This document shows, piece by piece, positions 25,694 through 37,203 of a DNA stretch of 64,000 nucleotides (positions are counted from its first letter, which is position 1; each line of letters begins with the position of its first letter). Source of the DNA: Halocaridina rubra. Its lineage: Eukaryota; Arthropoda; Malacostraca; Decapoda; Atyidae. Where the stretch lies: the NCBI GenBank assembly GCA_037179515.1, contig JAXCGZ010000095.1:87650-151649 (forward strand), written 5' to 3'. Made by a program: the position numbers and the translations under genes. The notes beneath the pieces were generated by a model. The model ran no database searches and was not told the DNA's origin. It saw only the letters and a program-made list of their open reading frames with translations.

Positions 25694-28600
25694 TCAGAGA
25701 AGTAATCTTGACTGACTAGTCAAATTTAGGCTAACAGCACCAGCTTCCTCATTTGAGGGTAACGACCGTCGACTTCGTAGATCAGCAAGGTCATTGTCCT
25801 TGCCATGAACATGTTGGGCAGTGAATTTGAAAAGATTCAGGTAAAGTGCCCACCTTTTCAGGCGAGGATTTAGCTTGTCTGCAGTCTGTAAATATAGGAG
25901 AGGTCGGTGGTCAGTTCTCAGTGTAAAATGTTGGCCATACAGATGGACTTCAAATTTCTTTATGGCCCAATATGCAGCTAGAGCTTCCTTCTCCACGGTG
26001 GAGTAATTTCGCTCTGCAGAGCAAAGCCTGCGGCTTGCATATTGCACTGGAGCTACTTCTGCTGAGTTGTCTGATCGGGCTTGCAAGAACACGGCACCCA
26101 GGCCTTCGTCTGAGGCGTCGGTCTGCAAGATAAATGGAAAATCAGGGTTTACCAGTTGTAATACTGGCTCACCCGCCAATGCTTCTCGGAGCTTGAAAAA
26201 TGCTCTCTCCGCTTCATCTGTCCATTGGACAGGGGAGGATTTACTTTGCTTTGAGGAGGTCATTTGCTGCAAAGGGGCAGCGATAGTATTAAAGTGTGGA
26301 ATGAACCGTTGGTAGTAGCCGACACTACCCAGGAATGATCTCAGTTGAGTGACTGTAGCAGGTTTCTCCATATCCTTAATAGCTTGTACCCTGTCATGTA
26401 AAGGGGACATAACTCCTTCTCCAACCACGTGGCCGAGATACTGCAATTGTGTGAAACCAATCTCACATTTGGAAGGCTTTAAATGAAGTCCATGCTGGTT
26501 CATACGAGTGAGAACTCTGCGGAGAGTCTCGAGGTGCGATGACCAATCCTGAGAATGCACCAGGATGTCGTCTATAAAGCATGAAACATTGTCGAGATCC
26601 TGTAGTACTATCCTCATGAGTCTGCAGAAGCAGCCAAGGGCATTTACCATACCAAAAGGCATGACCCTGAACTGGTATAGACCATATCTCATAGAAAAGG
26701 CTGTAAGAGGCTTGGTAGTCTCGCTCAACGGGACTTGCCAAAATCCACTGGCCAGATCCAACTTGGACAGGTAACGGGCTTGGGAAAGCAATGAGAAAAT
26801 ATGCTCGGCGTCAGCAATGGGCTCTCCATCAAAGATGGTACGGGAATTAAGCTTACGACAGTCAAGGCAGAACCTGTGACTGCCATCTCGCTTACGCACT
26901 GCCAGTAACGGCGAACACCAAGGCGAAATGCTCTTTTCAACTATTCCGAGGCGGACCCAAGTGTCAAGATCTTCCTTCAGCCGTAAGGACAGCTGGTGGG
27001 GAAGACCATAGGAATGCCGAAATGGCTCTGGGTCAGTCAATCTAACATGATGCTCAAGGGTAGTGGTAATGCCTGGGAGGTTGTTGAAGACGTTCTCATA
27101 GTCCTCTAATAGCTTGTTCAGATGTTCCCGTTGACTCGGTTGCAGTCTGGAGTTAATAATGCAATTACTCACACTTTCTTTTCGGTGTGTGGGAATGGCA
27201 GGATCCTTACCATCATCAAAAGCTAAGCTTATGTCTTCAATTGCAAGGGCGGTGGCTGCGGCCAGAGGGGCTTCTTCTGAAAAACTCCACTCCCGTAAGT
27301 CTGTCTCCACTGCAAGGGTGGAGTATTCCAATATAGGAAGTAAGGGGTGGCTATAATGGAGCACCTGTGTTGCTGCAGCCTCGGAGGTTCTGTTGATGCT
27401 GGGGGCATCTATAGGGGTTGCTGGGAGCGCCAACTCAGGATCCCTGTGGGCCTCCGGGTCCTCACAATAAAGCTTCAGCTGGTTAATGTGGTATTTCCGG
27501 TTATTGCCATCAACATTTAGCACATAATTGTCAGGGGTCACCCGGTGTACCACAGTGTACGGTCCTTTCCAGCGTAGCATTAGCTTGCAGGTATCTGTTG
27601 GAAGAAGTAACAGAGCTCGATCTCCGGGTGTCAGGGCACGACGCCGCGCACGCTTGTCAAAGAGGAGCTTGGCAGTCTGCTGGTGACCCTTAATGGCTAA
27701 TTGTGCAGTTTTCCAAGCCTTTTTGAGGTGAGACGAAAACTTCAAAATATACTCATGAATGTCCCTATCGTCATCTTCGATGGTAGGTGAATCCCAACAT
27801 TCTGCCAAGAATTCTACTGGGCCTCTGACCTTATGACCATAAATCAGCTCGAAAGGCGAGTATCCAGTAGTGTCGTGGGGCGTGTCTTTGAAGGAGAACA
27901 GTGCAGCAGGGACGTACTTGTCTCACTGCCTAGGTATATCTATCACTAGCTTGCGCAAACATCGCTTCAATGTCCCGTTATAGCGTTCGCATGCTCCATT
28001 TGATTGGGCATGATAGACACTCGTACGAATATGCTTCATTTCTAAAAGGTTACAGAAAGCCTCAAAGAGCCTACTTGTAAACTGACTTCCATTGTCAGAA
28101 GTGACCTGCTCAGGAAAGCCAACCCTGGAGCAGATTTCAAATAGGGCATGAGCGACTGCTTCAGTTGTGATAGAAGACAGTGGCACTGCATCTGGGTACC
28201 TTGTTGCCAGGTCAACATATACCAGGAGGAATTGTTTCCCCGTGGTCGAAGCTGGATTAATAGGACCTAGTATGTCAATAGCGACCTTGGAAAATGGCTT
28301 CATTGAGAGCTTAGTTATCCCCAGGGGAACTTTCGGTACCGGTGCCGTTGAGGTGGATTGACAGACAGGGCAGGAGCCTACATATCTGTCTACCTCGGTG
28401 TACATGTTTGGCCATGCAAAAGCCTTCTGAAGGACGTGCCGAGTTTTTGCTTTGCCTCTGTGTCCACTCAGAGGTAAATGGTGTGCCACATACATAGCCT
28501 GGCGGCGCAAGGAAGCGGGCACCACCAACTGTTTAAAGGTGTGGCCATCTTTAGTCACATGCCTACGAAGTACTCCATCTTCAAGGGCGTAAGTGATCTG

Positions 28601-29803
28601 GCCTCCTCCTCTCACCGTGAAGGTCCTTCCCTCGTTGGCCTGCTGCATCCAGCGTTTGAGGCTGGGGCAGTCTTGGTGCAATTTGGCAAAGTCTGGACGG
28701 GACTTCAATGGCTCTAGAGGTGCATCATCTGGTAAAGGAGGGGTAAACTCTCCGTGTTCCACATTACGTTTACTAACTGCGGCAGACTCAACGGAGTCAG
28801 TCAGAGAATCGTCCAAATTCTTGGCATCGAGGCCAGGAGTTGCTGCTGAAATGGCTTCATGTGACTTCCCCCGAGGGAAGTTATAACAAGAAACGTCCTT
28901 ATGGTAGAGGTCGGCCTGGAAAGTAGGAACTAGGTTCAGTGCACGACCCATCAAGACAGGGTACATAAGCCCAATCATTGCCACAGCTGGGGCTTTTCCC
29001 TTGTAGTATTTGCAATCCAGAATAATGACACAGCAGCGTCGTATTTGGGGTGTTCCTTCAGTAACCCACACCCGAACGACTTTGCTGGTAAAATCTTCAT
29101 CCCTCACGAATCTCTCGTCAACAAGTATGCCATTGGTCCCTGTGTCAAGGGCTATCTCAGCTTCCACACCATTTATGGTTTCTAGGCATTTTGGGATCAT
29201 TTTCAGATCATCATATTCGATGAATTCCACATTGGCAAGTTTGTGTGGTGGTTCCTCGGCATTATCCTCATTGGCCCTTTCTGGCCCTGTTTCCACAACA
29301 TGGGCTGAGTGAGTGGCCAGACGGCTATGTGGGCCACCGCTGTGTGAGGGAGCGTGGTGGCTCTTAGAGTTTGGCTGAAAATCCTGGGAAGGTGGAGCAG
29401 AGTAATGGCCTTTGCCTCTTAACTGCTGAGGCTTAGGTCTTACCAGGTCATCCTTCTTGAGTGTGGGTGCATGGCCGTAATAAGGCTTAGGAGTGTGAGG
29501 AGGATGAGCTGGACGATTGAAGTTCTGCGAGGGGTTCTTGTGCTTCCCGTTCCTGTAATCTCTATTTCCGGATAAAGGACTACTGTCTGGGACTCCCGCT
29601 CGAAGCCGAGCAAGCGCAAGCTCATGATCACGTTGTGCTTGTGCCTCATCACTTGCTCTCTTCTCCAGCATATCTCGGCGTTCAACCATCTTCTCATGAG
29701 CCCATTCGAAGAGCTTCTGTCTTGGGGAAAAACCGTATTTCTCACCCCTAGCAATCATTATGTCCAGGTAACGCTCCTCATCGAATGTTTTGATGGTTTC
29801 CAT
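25694..29803 (-). pseudogene. gag-pro-pol of the Gmr1-like element (PR-IN-RT-RNase H), one in-frame TGA
   Basis: One frame of 1,370 codons starts at the ATG at 29,803. Residues 1-70 are a charged helix, and residues 75-175 are rich in Pro, His and Gly. The protease active site DTGT is at 220-223. The integrase zinc region has a His pair near 442 and 448 and Cys 478 and 481. The core triad is D510, D570 and E606, with exactly 35 residues between the last two. Codon 627 (27,923-27,925) is TGA. The frame then continues without a shift: a GPY motif (LRWKGPYTVV), reverse transcriptase with KLDLASGFW and FIDDILVHS, and RNase H with TDASDEGLGA and RTDHRPLLYL. The NAP motif of the RT reads NALGCF. 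I see no capsid domain or CCHC knuckle. A single nonsense change probably silences this copy. Confidence 0.93.
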
Positions 29804-30000
29804 GTTTGTTTCCTAAACAGTCAATAACGAAGTGCCAAAACAACCACACAAAAAAAACAAATCTCTACAATACAGTAGTAGAAAAAAAAATGAAAGAACC
29901 ACATAACACCAAGGAGAGAAAAAAAAATTCAACACAACAATTCAAACTTAAACGTAAAGGTGATCTCAAAATCTCACCATAAAAGTGACTCAAAATACAA

Positions 30001-30543
30001 TCAAGTGCAACAGCAGCAAAATGTTGCAAAACAGTGCATGAAACACTGGCAATACAGAATGGCAGTCGTGCCTGCTTAACAGCAATACGTGGCAGTACCT
30101 GCAGTTATGGGGCAAATGAAAGGAATGAGCAACACAATCAAATGCAACAGCAACAAAATGTTGCAAAACAGTGCATGAAACACTGGTAATACAGAATGGC
30201 AGTCGTGCCTGCTTAACAGCAATATGTGGCAGTACCTGCGGTTATTGTGCAAATGAAAGGAATGAGCAACACAATCAAGTGCAACAGCAACAAAATGTTG
30301 CAAAACAGTGCATGAAACACTGGTAATACAGAATGGCAGTCGTGCCTGCTTAACAGCAATATGTGGCAGTACCTGCGGTTATTGTGCAAATGAAAGGAAT
30401 GAGCAACACAATCAAGTGCAACAGCAACAAAATGTTGCAAAACAGTGCATGAAACACAGGTAATACAGAATGGCAGTCGTGCCTGCTTAACAGCAATATG
30501 TGGCAGTACCTGCAGTTATGGTGCAAATGAAAGGAATGAGCAA
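30001..30543 (-). repeat. 137-bp tandem repeat, about four units, in the leader
   Basis: Units begin near 30,001, 30,138, 30,275 and 30,412 and differ by only a few bases. Each has a GGCAGTCGTGCC inverted repeat with a 4-nt loop, followed by GGCAGTACCTGC. The fourth unit runs to the array end near 30,543. Confidence 0.95.
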
Positions 30544-30584
30544 CAACGAATCTTACCGACTAGCACCCAGTGCCTGAGAGTACA

Positions 30585-30745
30585 AACAAGTACAGTATAG
30601 CGGTCGTGCCTGTGTATAAGCGCATATATGGCAGTACCCACAAATAAAATGTCGTAAGTAATACGAACAAGTACAGTATAGCGGTCGTGCCTGCGTATGA
30701 GCGCATATATGGCAGTACCCACAAATAAAATGTCGTAAGTAAAAT
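30585..30745 (-). repeat. 80-bp tandem repeat, two units, in the leader
   Basis: Two units of about 80 bp lie next to the 137-bp array. They share with it the segment GGTCGTGCCTG ... GGCAGTACC, so the two arrays probably have a common origin. Confidence 0.9.
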
Positions 30746-31394
30746 TCTGGAGTGTTGCCAAAAGGGTACATATCCTATGCAAAATACACCAACGATAAGC
30801 TAACAGCTTACTAGGCAGCCAGATTACACATTTCTACTAGTAATGAGAAAATTTATTTTCAAGTGACAACTCAGACACATGAAAGGCTTAGCCTAGGCTC
30901 GATAAATGACACCAAAATCTTTCTTCCAATCTATGAGCAGTCAATGCTTGAATATAAAACACAATTATAAGCAAACTAATATGCTTTCTCCCAATTCCTA
31001 AATCCCAAGGAAATATAAACAATTCCTAACAAGTATCACCCTTTAACGGATATATAAAACACGAATGCTTTAAAACTCAATCTTATCACGCAAATAAATG
31101 AAATTTTAAATAACACGTCTTCTCGTCATGCAAAATTTCTTAAGTCTGTTACCTCATAATCTCATGTAGATTTCCTGAAATATTGTTTACCACATGGGAA
31201 ACAAGAAACTATTAGTTACCATAATTAATATTGAAAAAAAAAAAAAAAATTATCCGCAACGTCTCTAGCGTGAAAATTTTCGTGCAGCCTATGATTCATT
31301 CATTTCAATAATCGAGCCAATGGTAATCGGGTTTCATGTGCAATGTTAAAAAGCAAAATAAAAATAAATTTATAAAATCAGTCTGTCTGTTCGG

Positions 31395-31412
31395 GTCCCT
31401 GTTCGGGCGCCA
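31395..31412 (-). promoter_or_regulatory. Primer-binding site, tRNA-Lys3 type
   Basis: In element orientation the bases read TGGCGCCCGAACAGGGAC, four bases after the end of the 5' LTR. These 18 bases equal the well-known primer site complementary to the 3' end of tRNA-Lys(UUU). Position and match together make this a strong call. Confidence 0.93.
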
Positions 31413-31416
31413 ATCT

Positions 31417-33324
31417 TGTTGGGGTTTAGGATGCTAGAGTGTTGTTAAGATTCTGTTTTGCTAAGGGGACTCAAAGTACCGAGCTCGGTTAAGAGCTCAC
31501 AAACAGACAGGACAGATATTTGTACTTGAACACCCCGTCTCTATTACCATTAGTCGGTTAAATGAAACTCAGAATTCAACTTTCTTTTAATTTTGGAAAT
31601 GCAATGACATTAAAAGAATTGAATTAAATTTCTCAAATTAAATTTTATGAAATGCTGCCTCGAATCCCGGAGGTGGTGAGCACGATTTCGTTTCCCAGCA
31701 CCACGGACGTATGCCAAGACTTTGGCCTCAACTCGACGATTACCTCTGTCACACAGGCAGAGTAGAATACAGGACACTGCAATTTCAGAAACAGAAATGA
31801 CACACTGTTTATAATGGGAAACTGAAAGCATGAGCACACATATAATGAGTTTCCAATGTCATTCTACTGGATAAAAATATATTGGTTATTCACAGCTAAC
31901 CAGCAATATTTATGCTACCATAATAGCATACAAAACCATTAATTCTTTACTGGTTTTAAAGGAAAACAATTTATTCACAATAAATGAAGAATAAGCAAGA
32001 CAAATACAGTACTGTATGTATTCCTCAAATTGTGTGTAACCACAAAAGTTGCAATGCTTATTACTGATTAACAATTAATATGGTAAAACACTCTATTTAG
32101 GATAAAGGAAGAATCTACGAGATAAATACAGTATTCATTCACTTTTGGTTATCAAGAACTGTTTGCAATGAAAAAAAAGGGTGCAAAACCACCTTTTGAG
32201 GTATTTGCAACTTATAACTCAAAACACTTTATCCCCAACATATGAAGAATTAGCAAGATAAATACAGTATGCATTCATTAAATTGTGGTTAACAGGAAAT
32301 ATTTGCAAAGCCAACAGGGTAAAACTACCTTTTAATTATTTGCAATTTGTATAGCAAATAGCTTTATTGACTAGGTTTTGACGTAAAACACTTTATTTAC
32401 AATGATAGAAAGAGGTAAAATGAAATTAGAATTTATTAGGAAAAGAGATAGATTTTTACGGGCTCATAACCAGTCTTCAGAGGATGAGATTTTCGTTTAT
32501 CACATTCAATGAAAAGAAACTTCTTAGCAATGTATATCAGCTGTAATTTACAGGTTAAGGAATTAACTTTGGCATGTGAGATTCCAGTTTGGCAATCTAC
32601 AAAATTTTGTGTGTATGGGAATGGAATCTGAGAATAAAAATCCGTAAGATTTAGCCAGTAACGAATGTAACTAATTCTCGAAAATAAACCAATTTGTTTG
32701 ACCCACGAGCTTTACCATACACTATCCCTCACCTTGTTGTGCTAGATGAATTCCTGTGAAGATGCCACGTAAATAAGGTTTGAAATAAACTTAAGACTGC
32801 TCAGGCGAGATGTTGCCTCTTCGAAGTTTTAGCGCCAAAGGAGGACGCCTTATTGTCCCTACTGGTGAGTTCGTCTGTAGGATACATTTTCTAGAGCAGT
32901 AACTGGCTCTGATATAATTTAAGGACTATTTTAGTGGTGGTCCCTGGCAGGCATTTATAGCAGAGATGCAAGGGAGAGACAGTATTTTTAGGTGCAACAA
33001 GTGGAAGCAAATAAAATAAAACGAGAATAATAATAAAAAGTTAGGTTACTGGTAAACAATCTCCAGAATGTTCTTGGCTCGTAGCAGACGAAAAATAGGA
33101 GCAGCCTTTAAATCGGGACTATACTCCTACACGTACAAAAAGAGTAAATAAGGTATATTTAAAATTAGCTATAAGCTAAAATATAAATTGCAAATAATCA
33201 TAATCTGCAAAAGTCAAGAAGTGGGAATTAATTTTTTTAGTTAGAAAATAACAGTCAAGTTACTAAATTAATTAATAAGGCATCTAACAGCCTTTGGTTA
33301 CTTTGAGCGAAACACTCTGTCACA
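31417..33324 (-). repeat. 5' LTR of the Gmr1-like element
   Basis: This 1,908-bp copy matches 23,165-25,071. It should hold the promoter, but I did not fix a TATA box or polyadenylation signal. Confidence 0.95.
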
Positions 33325-33329
33325 GTGGG
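33325..33329. repeat. Target-site duplication GTGGG (right)
   Basis: This equals 23,160-23,164. Five base pairs is the usual size for gypsy-type integration. Confidence 0.92.
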
Positions 33330-33413
33330 CAAGGATATTCAACAATGAGACCCGACAGCCGCAACTGGTTTACCCCCCTCCGCTTCATCACATGGCAACT
33401 CCCCTCACACCTA
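33330..33413 (+). repeat. Repeat R1, right half
   Basis: This continues R1 from 23,164 and matches 43,256-43,342 (ATTCAACAATGAGA, CGACAGCCGCAACTGG, GGCAACTCCCCTCACAC). Confidence 0.7.
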
Positions 33414-34319
33414 TCCGCCATACACATTCAGTGGGCATTAGAACACACACAATCAGTATCTCTCGAATTTTTCCTTTTGTTTGTAATTGACCAGAACTAA
33501 AGAATAAAACTTAAACAAAATTTCCCTGAATAAGAGATTCTGCAGAGCATTTTGAGTAAAAAAATTATATTTGTAGTTAATGAAACCCTCCAAAATATTA
33601 AAAGAAAAAACCGAGAATACTTTTGAGAGGGGAAAAAGAAGAATCTGTCCTGTCCTGCCTTAAAGGAAATATAGAAGAGTTGCCAGAGGTGAAGACATCA
33701 TATAACACTACCTAATATTTTGTGTAAATTGGGGAGAGCTCTTACAGCCATTTACCTGGTCTTGTGATTCCATATATTGTTAAAATCGATATCCTTCCCA
33801 TTTATATTAACTTGATACTTAGTTTGATACACGAAATACTGGAATAATTAAATAAATACGAAAAATACACCTGTCAACAATACTGAGTTAAGTTGCTAAT
33901 TAGCACAGCTGTATTATATTTTCTTTTTGCTTTGCTCTCTTTAATAATTTTTTATTTTGTATAAATTGAGTTAGATTTAAAGTCTGATCCTGTGATAACA
34001 TACCTTGGTTAGCAATTGATATTTTTTTTCTGAAATGACCAGTTTATCAGTTAAGAAGAATATACAGCAGAAACAGGTGGGTGTTTTCTCAGATACAAAT
34101 TCAAATTTTCCTTCAAGTGGGTTTTTGTTCTGTATTTTTTTTTTCTCAAATTACCAAAGTAAAATTTTAAGTTAGAATTTGTGTTACCAGAAAAGAGGTG
34201 AATTGGGTAACTAAATAGTATTCATATGAAAGAATAGAAATTCTGTGTGAAGCTTATATTGAAGTTTTTCTCTCTCTTATTTTCTTACCTTTCTATCCAG
34301 TGAAAGGGAAAACATCATA

Positions 34320-35432
34320 ATGAAGCCATCTATATCCCTAACCCTCCATCCAATGATCGAGGGAGGGGTGGTAGAGGATCTCTGGAGGATGTAGCAGGAG
34401 GAGGAGTAGCTGTTAGGAGATTAAAACAGAGTCAAGGAATTAGAGACACTGGTTATAAACCTTCATGATAAAATTCGAAATATGGATAGAAAAATGAAAA
34501 AGAATGAAAAATTCAGAGAGGAAATAAGATTTTTGGAGGAAGCAAATAAATCACAAGGGCAAGAGAGAAAAGAACTAGAAAGATGAATAAAGAAGCTAGG
34601 AGGTGAAAATAGTGAACTAGAAACTGGAATTTCTTAACAAGAAGATTACAACAAACAGTTGAATGACAACCTGATGTATGAATTAAATGTTAGTTCACTG
34701 CTCTCTTCTGAGAGAGATGAGATTGCAGCTTGAAATGTCCAGATTAAGGAAAACATCGAACAGTTTAGAAAAAAGTTTCAGGAGCTGAATACAAATCATG
34801 ATGCCATGATAACTTCCTTTGCTGATGCACAAAAAGGGAATGTGGCAGTAAAAGAAGCTGTGAAGGTGGTGGCATTGGAAAACATACAAACAGTTGACAT
34901 ATAAAGAAACAGTAATCAAAAAATTAAAAACGTTGTGATGGAAAGGGCAAATCCACTGATTAAACAGGCACTTAATAAAGAGAAGACAGTGGTAATTACA
35001 GGCATAAGCGAATGACAGGAGCCAACATGGCAGGGAAGACTTGAAGAAAATAAAGCTAGGGTTGTAGACCTGATAAGAAAGCTTGGAGTAGTTTGTGGTC
35101 CTGAGGATATTGTAAACATTCACCAACTAGGTAAACATTCTAGGAAGAGTAAACAGAGACCAACAAAAGTAGCCTTTAAGAGAGGGGACACATGTAGGGA
35201 AATATTGATGAGGAAAAAAAGTCTTAAAAACCTTCAAGACTTCAAAAAAGTGTTCATTAGATGATACAGAACAAAGGAAGAGATGGAAAGGATCAAAAAC
35301 TTGTTTCAAGAGGCTAGAAGGTTAAATGAGGAAAGAAATGAAAAAGAAAAAAAAATAATTTCAGAGTTCTTCTAGACAAAGGGGAGATAATGATAGAAGA
35401 TCAGGGGATGGGGCCTCATAAAGACTGTTATA
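34320..35432 (+). pseudogene. CR1 ORF1 of copy A2, heavily degraded
   Basis: The start at 34,320 and the coiled-coil and ISE-type regions align with the intact ORF1 at 59,970. Many stops and indels interrupt it, and the C-terminal A AAT TTT site is lost to small changes near 35,350. It has no coding capacity. Confidence 0.82.
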
Positions 35433-37203
35433 CTGAAGGTAAAAGAACAGGTTTTAAGGCTAAAGAGAGCGAATGGAAGCATCACTGAGACGGATGAAGA
35501 GATCTGCAAAGAATTGAACAAGGAGTTTCAGTCAGTATTTACAGTAGAAAATACCCCACCCCCTCAGATTGCAGTGATAGAAGCTCAAGGGCCGGTATTA
35601 GAGAACATCAACCTTACAGCCACAGAGGTATGCAAAGCGCTGATGGATTTAGATGTTCATAAAGCTACAGGTCCTGATGACATATCCCCTCATGTGCTTA
35701 AAAAATGCGCAAACACAATATCAGTGGCACTAAGTATCATATTTAAGGAGTCACTGGAGTTGGGGGAGATTCCAAGATGCTGGAAACAAGCAAATGTGAT
35801 ACCTATCTTCAAAAAGGGAAGGAGGGATACGGCTCTGAACTATAGACCAGTTTCCTTGACCAGCATAGTTTGCAAAGTTATGGAGAAACTACTAAGGAAA
35901 CATATCTCTCTTCACTTGGAATCCTTCAACTTTTTGTCAGTGAGGCAACATGGCTTCAGAGAAGGTAGATCAACAGTAACAAACTTATTAGAATTTTATG
36001 ATGAGGTAAGCCAAATCTTACAGGAAAGAGAGGGCTGGGCAGATTGCATATTCCTAGACTTCCAGAAAGCGTTTGACACTGTTCCGCATGGGAGACTTAT
36101 TAGGAAGCTGCAATCAATGGCTAGAATAGGTGGAAATGTTTTGGAATGGATAAAAACATACTTAGAAGGAAGGGAACAGAGGGTTAGAGTAAGACACTCA
36201 GTGTCTGAATGGAGAAGAGTTAGTAGTGGAGTTCCACAGGGTTCAGTTTTAGGGCCACTTTTATTCCTTGTATATGTAAATGACCTACCAGAGTCTGTAA
36301 ATTCATTCATGAATATGTTTGCAGATGATGCAAAGATTGTGAAGAAAGTAAAAAACGAGAACAATGGTAGAGAACTTCAGGAGGATCTAAATAATCTGCA
36401 TGAGTGGTCAGAAAAGTGGCTAATGAAATTCAATACTTCAAAATGTAAGGTAGTGAGAATGGGTACAAGTGCAAGAAGGCCCAAGCTTGACTACTCGGTG
36501 GCTGGAGTACAACTTCAAGAGACAGAAAATGAGAGAGATCTAGGAGTAAACATACCGGCGGATTTGTCTCCAGAAATACATATAAATGGCATAGTAAGGG
36601 CAGCATATGCATTCTTATCAAATGTAAGGGTAGTCTTCAGGCACATGGACAAGGAAATGTTCAGAAATATTTATGTAACCTATGTGAGGCCAAAACTGGA
36701 ATATGCAGCCCCCTTTTGGAATCCGCACTTGAAAAAGCACATAGCTAAGCTTGAAAAAGTTCAAAGACATGCCACGAAACTGGTGCCAGAAATACGCAAT
36801 CTCAGTTATGATGAGAGGCTGAGGGAATTAGACTTACCATCACTCGAAGCTAGAAGAGTGAGGGGGGATATGGTGACAGTCTTTAAATTCCTTCATGGTT
36901 ATGATAGAGTGGATAGGGATTGATATTTTGATATGGCTGGCTCTAGAACTAGAGGTCATAGTTTGAAGCTTCATAAGAAAACTTCTTTGCAGGATGTAAG
37001 GAAATACTTTTTCAGTGTAAGAGTAGTTGATAATTGGAATTGGCTAAGCGAGGAGGTAGTTAATGCTATCTCAATCCATAGTTTTAAGGACAGGTATGAT
37101 AAGTATCACTAAGTGTAAAATGGAACCGATCAGGAGACGGAAAGATACGAGCTTTGGGCTCTTTCCCGTAAACACAATTAGGTAATCACAATTAGGTAAT
37201 CAC
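35433..37203 (+). mobile_element. 5'-truncated CR1 copy nested in A2 at the ORF1/ORF2 junction
   Basis: The sequence jumps from TTATAC to CTGAAGGTAAAAG in mid-ORF2 and ends in the double AATTAGGTAATCAC tail; then A2 resumes as ATAAATGCC. The site is the same as for the copy nested in A1, but the truncation point differs by about 1.3 kb. The enclosed reverse transcriptase frame (35,514-36,923) is open through GVPQGSVLGP and MFADDAK, then meets a TGA (CGA to TGA) at 36,921. Confidence 0.87.

Larger units (their letters stand above)
29804..31394 (-). other. Leader of the Gmr1-like element, non-coding
   Basis: About 1.6 kb separate the primer site from the first ATG. I see no gag-like frame. Open frames here come from tandem repeats and show no domain. 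The length is large for a leader and could be where a gag gene was lost or was replaced. Confidence 0.7.
23165..33324 (-). mobile_element. Full-length Ty3/gypsy-type LTR retrotransposon with integrase upstream of RT (Gmr1-like order)
   Basis: Two LTRs of about 1.9 kb, a GTGGG target duplication, a primer-binding site and one long coding frame make this a complete insertion of 10.16 kb. In element orientation the order is protease, integrase with GPY motif, reverse transcriptase, RNase H. Ordinary Ty3/gypsy elements place integrase last. The order seen here is that of Ty1/copia and of the Gmr1 group of gypsy elements, which was described from deuterostomes. By eye the LTRs differ at about 19 positions plus one indel, roughly 1%, so the insertion is young. 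A single TGA breaks the frame. Confidence 0.93.

Noticed and set aside
30001..30543. CRISPR-like spacing of repeats
   Set aside because: The 137-bp units are contiguous tandem repeats without unique spacers, and the genome is eukaryotic.
30076..30782. Minus-strand frames with repeated His/Leu/Cys-rich segments in the LTR element leader
   Set aside because: They are tandem-repeat translations, one copy per repeat unit, without a start context or domain.
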